This document shows positions 62,518-64,000 of a stretch of DNA of 64,000 bases, piece after piece. Below the pieces are notes generated by a model that saw nothing but the letters and a program-made list of their open reading frames with translations, searched no databases and was not told where the DNA came from. Location of the stretch: the NCBI RefSeq assembly GCF_029360705.1, contig NZ_JARKMX010000008.1, positions 1,797,949 through 1,861,948 on the forward strand. The letters run 5' to 3'. This DNA comes from Paraflavitalea pollutisoli. Its GTDB lineage: Bacteria; Bacteroidota; Bacteroidia; Chitinophagales; Chitinophagaceae. A program made the translations under genes and the position numbers. Positions within the stretch are counted from its first letter, which is position 1. Each line of letters begins with the position of its first letter.

Positions 62518-63738
62518 TTATTGCTTTTTGATCTGGTACAGGCGACCTTCGTCGGTCACTGCATACAGGGCGCCATCTTTGCCTTGCGTTACATCGCGGA
62601 AGCGTTGACCTTCGCCAGCCAGTAATCTTTCTTCACCCACTACTTTGTTGTTGCGGATGACCAGGCGGGCAATATGCTTACCACTCAAGGAACCGATGAA
62701 CAGGTTGTTCTTCCATTCCGAAATACTATCGCTGCTGTAGAAGGTCATACCACTTGGCGAGATCACCGGATCCCAATAATAAACCGGCTGGTCAAGACCG
62801 TCTTTTTGCGTAATACCTTCACCAATTGTCGCACCGCTGTATTCGATACCATATGTAATGGTAGGCCAGCCATAATTCTTACCAGCCTGGATCAGGTTGA
62901 TCTCATCGCCGCCGCGTGGACCATGCTCGCCTTGCCACAGATCACCTGTTTGTGGATGAATAGCGAGGCTCTGCACATTGCGATGACCGATCGTCCACAA
63001 TTCGGGCAATGCACCAGACTGGTTGAAGTTGGGATTACCCGGAGCAGCCTGGCCATTTTTGGTAATGCGGATCACTTTACCAAGACCCGATTTTACATCC
63101 TGCGCCAATGGCCTGGTAGCCAGATCCGAACGTTCACCAGTACTCACAAACAGGTTGCCATCTTTGTCAAACACGACACGGCCACCATAGTGCAGTGTGC
63201 CGTTATAGGCTGGCAATGCACGATAAATGACGGTAGCGCCTTGAATTGTTTTTTCATCATCAGATAATTTACCCTTGCCAACAGCGGTGTTGGTACCGCC
63301 CGCCACTGGCTCCGCAAATGCCCAGTACACCATCCGGTTGGTCGCAAATTCAGGATCGAGTGTAACACCTAATAAACCACCCTGACCATTGGCGTTTACA
63401 GTTGGCAGTCCGGTAATGGCTGCACCAAGTTCACCTGTCGTTGTAGCAATGCGCATGGTGCCTCCTTTCTGGGTGATCAGCAAACGGCCATCAGGAAGCG
63501 CCGTTACGCCCCAGGGCGCTGTCAGCGCTGAAGTAAGGACCTTTGATTGAAAGGACGTTGCAGTCTGCACACTGCCGATACGTGTTTGTCCGGCAAAGGC
63601 AGGTTTGTATTGGGTATTCGCGGGGTTGTTTTCTACGGGAGCACCGGTTTCCGGTAAGTTTCCATCATCGTCATCTTTTTTGCAGGAAGCAATGGCCAGC
63701 ACGGAAGAAGCCAGGAACGGAATAAGAATGTTTTTCAT
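62518..63738 (-). CDS. PQQ-dependent sugar dehydrogenase lipoprotein
   Basis: 406 residues. Signal peptide with lipobox (MKNILIPFLASSVLAIASCKKDDDDG; Cys19), so it is anchored to a membrane. The six-bladed propeller of soluble aldose sugar dehydrogenases (Ylil/GDH-B type) is visible: LTAPWGVTALPDGRLLITQKGG, NGQGGLLGVTLDPEFA, YGGRVVFDKDGNLFVSTGER, GKVIRITKNG, IGHRNVQSLAIHPQTGDLWQGEHGPRGGDEINLIQAGKNYGWP (the His and Asp used for PQQ and substrate binding), and VVGEERLLAGEGQRFRDVTQGKDGALYAVTDE. It oxidises aldoses or other sugars in the periplasm with pyrroloquinoline quinone, if that cofactor is available. Confidence 0.93.
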   Translation of the reverse strand: MKNILIPFLASSVLAIASCKKDDDDGNLPETGAPVENNPANTQYKPAFAGQTRIGSVQTATSFQSKVLTSALTAPWGVTALPDGRLLITQKGGTMRIATTTGELGAAITGLPTVNANGQGGLLGVTLDPEFATNRMVYWAFAEPVAGGTNTAVGKGKLSDDEKTIQGATVIYRALPAYNGTLHYGGRVVFDKDGNLFVSTGERSDLATRPLAQDVKSGLGKVIRITKNGQAAPGNPNFNQSGALPELWTIGHRNVQSLAIHPQTGDLWQGEHGPRGGDEINLIQAGKNYGWPTITYGIEYSGATIGEGITQKDGLDQPVYYWDPVISPSGMTFYSSDSISEWKNNLFIGSLSGKHIARLVIRNNKVVGEERLLAGEGQRFRDVTQGKDGALYAVTDEGRLYQIKKQ

Positions 63739-64000
63739 TGTTTTGATTTTAATAGAAATTGTGGGTGTAATCTTTCAGCTTTCTATAAATCAAAAAGCGG
63801 GCCTGTATAATGCCAGGCTACAGGCTCCCGTTGGCATCGTTGATAAAATTCCCCTAATTAAATCCTTTAAAAGGTTGAAAAGAACGGATGAGGGCAGTTA
63901 CAGCCCGCCCTTCACAACAGTTTCTCCGGCAGATACTTCCAGTATCGTCTGGGCATGTGTTGAATATGCAACCGGGTATTTTTGCGCGCCAAGATATTGA
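63739..64000. other. Right-hand edge, no gene recognised
   Basis: The 262-bp end of the window includes the promoter region of the dehydrogenase gene (with a GG-N10-GC match at 63800-63815, minus strand). A short plus-strand frame beginning near 63888 (MRAVTARPSQQFLRQ) runs off the edge, and I cannot tell whether it is a gene. Nothing else can be supported. Confidence 0.4.

Noticed and set aside
63605-64000. 131-codon plus-strand frame at the right edge
   Set aside because: Its first half is antisense to the signal peptide of the dehydrogenase gene and the rest shows no recognisable features.

Overview
The window is about half G+C by eye and reads as a chromosomal segment of a Bacteroidota bacterium, most likely from the Chitinophagaceae. 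The evidence is several TonB-dependent outer-membrane receptors, a Reg_prop/Y_Y_Y sensor kinase, TPR-type HisKA_2 kinases, a GxGYxYP-family exoprotein, a basic-tailed cold-shock protein typical of the phylum, and promoters with TAnnTTTG-like -7 boxes in place of E. coli-type elements. I found no rRNA, tRNA, CRISPR array or transposase.

Layout. 1-6.7 kb: an operon (+) with the end of a siderophore-type TonB receptor, two DUF3526 ABC-2 permeases and a second outer-membrane beta-barrel receptor. 6.8-11.8 kb: an EmrAB-TolC-like efflux operon (-) behind an AraC regulator. 12-16.3 kb: small secreted proteins, lipoproteins and ORFan proteins, at least two with damaged reading frames (a one-base frame break at 13939-13942, a stop codon directly after the ATG at 15600-15602). 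16.3-17.8 kb: a HigB toxin with a long HigA antitoxin carrying a metallopeptidase domain. 18-23.2 kb: PhnA-like protein, a conserved Bacteroidota protein of unknown function, a GyrI-like protein, and a nitronate monooxygenase/SDR/tautomerase operon next to a Crp/Fnr gene and a near-perfect CRP-type site. 23.3-31 kb: a GxGYxYP/F5-8C exoprotein, a clostripain-like (C11) peptidase with a small convergent gene, and a 1010-residue sensor kinase. 31-37.5 kb: a PepSY membrane protein with two TonB receptors. 38-43.7 kb: NmrA-like reductase with a sigma-54-type promoter, a three-GAF sigma-54 activator, a NUDIX hydrolase and a YoaK/DUF1275 membrane protein. 43.7-50 kb: a coupled signalling operon (TPR kinase, sigma-54 response regulator, GAF sigma-54 activator, alpha/beta hydrolase). 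50-55.9 kb: small housekeeping or stress genes. 56-58.6 kb: a truncated kinase and an NsrR-like/flavohemoglobin NO-defence pair sharing one palindromic operator. 58.7-64 kb: DHFR-like reductase, a TonB-receptor remnant, a second TPR kinase and a soluble sugar dehydrogenase lipoprotein.

The main themes are iron/siderophore uptake (four intact or partial receptors plus a remnant) and sigma-54-dependent regulation (three activators and two matching kinases within about 23 kb). The most unusual non-coding signal is a family of octamer-period AGGCAAC repeats placed exactly at the 3' ends of four minus-strand genes, in three of which the repeat supplies the stop codon.
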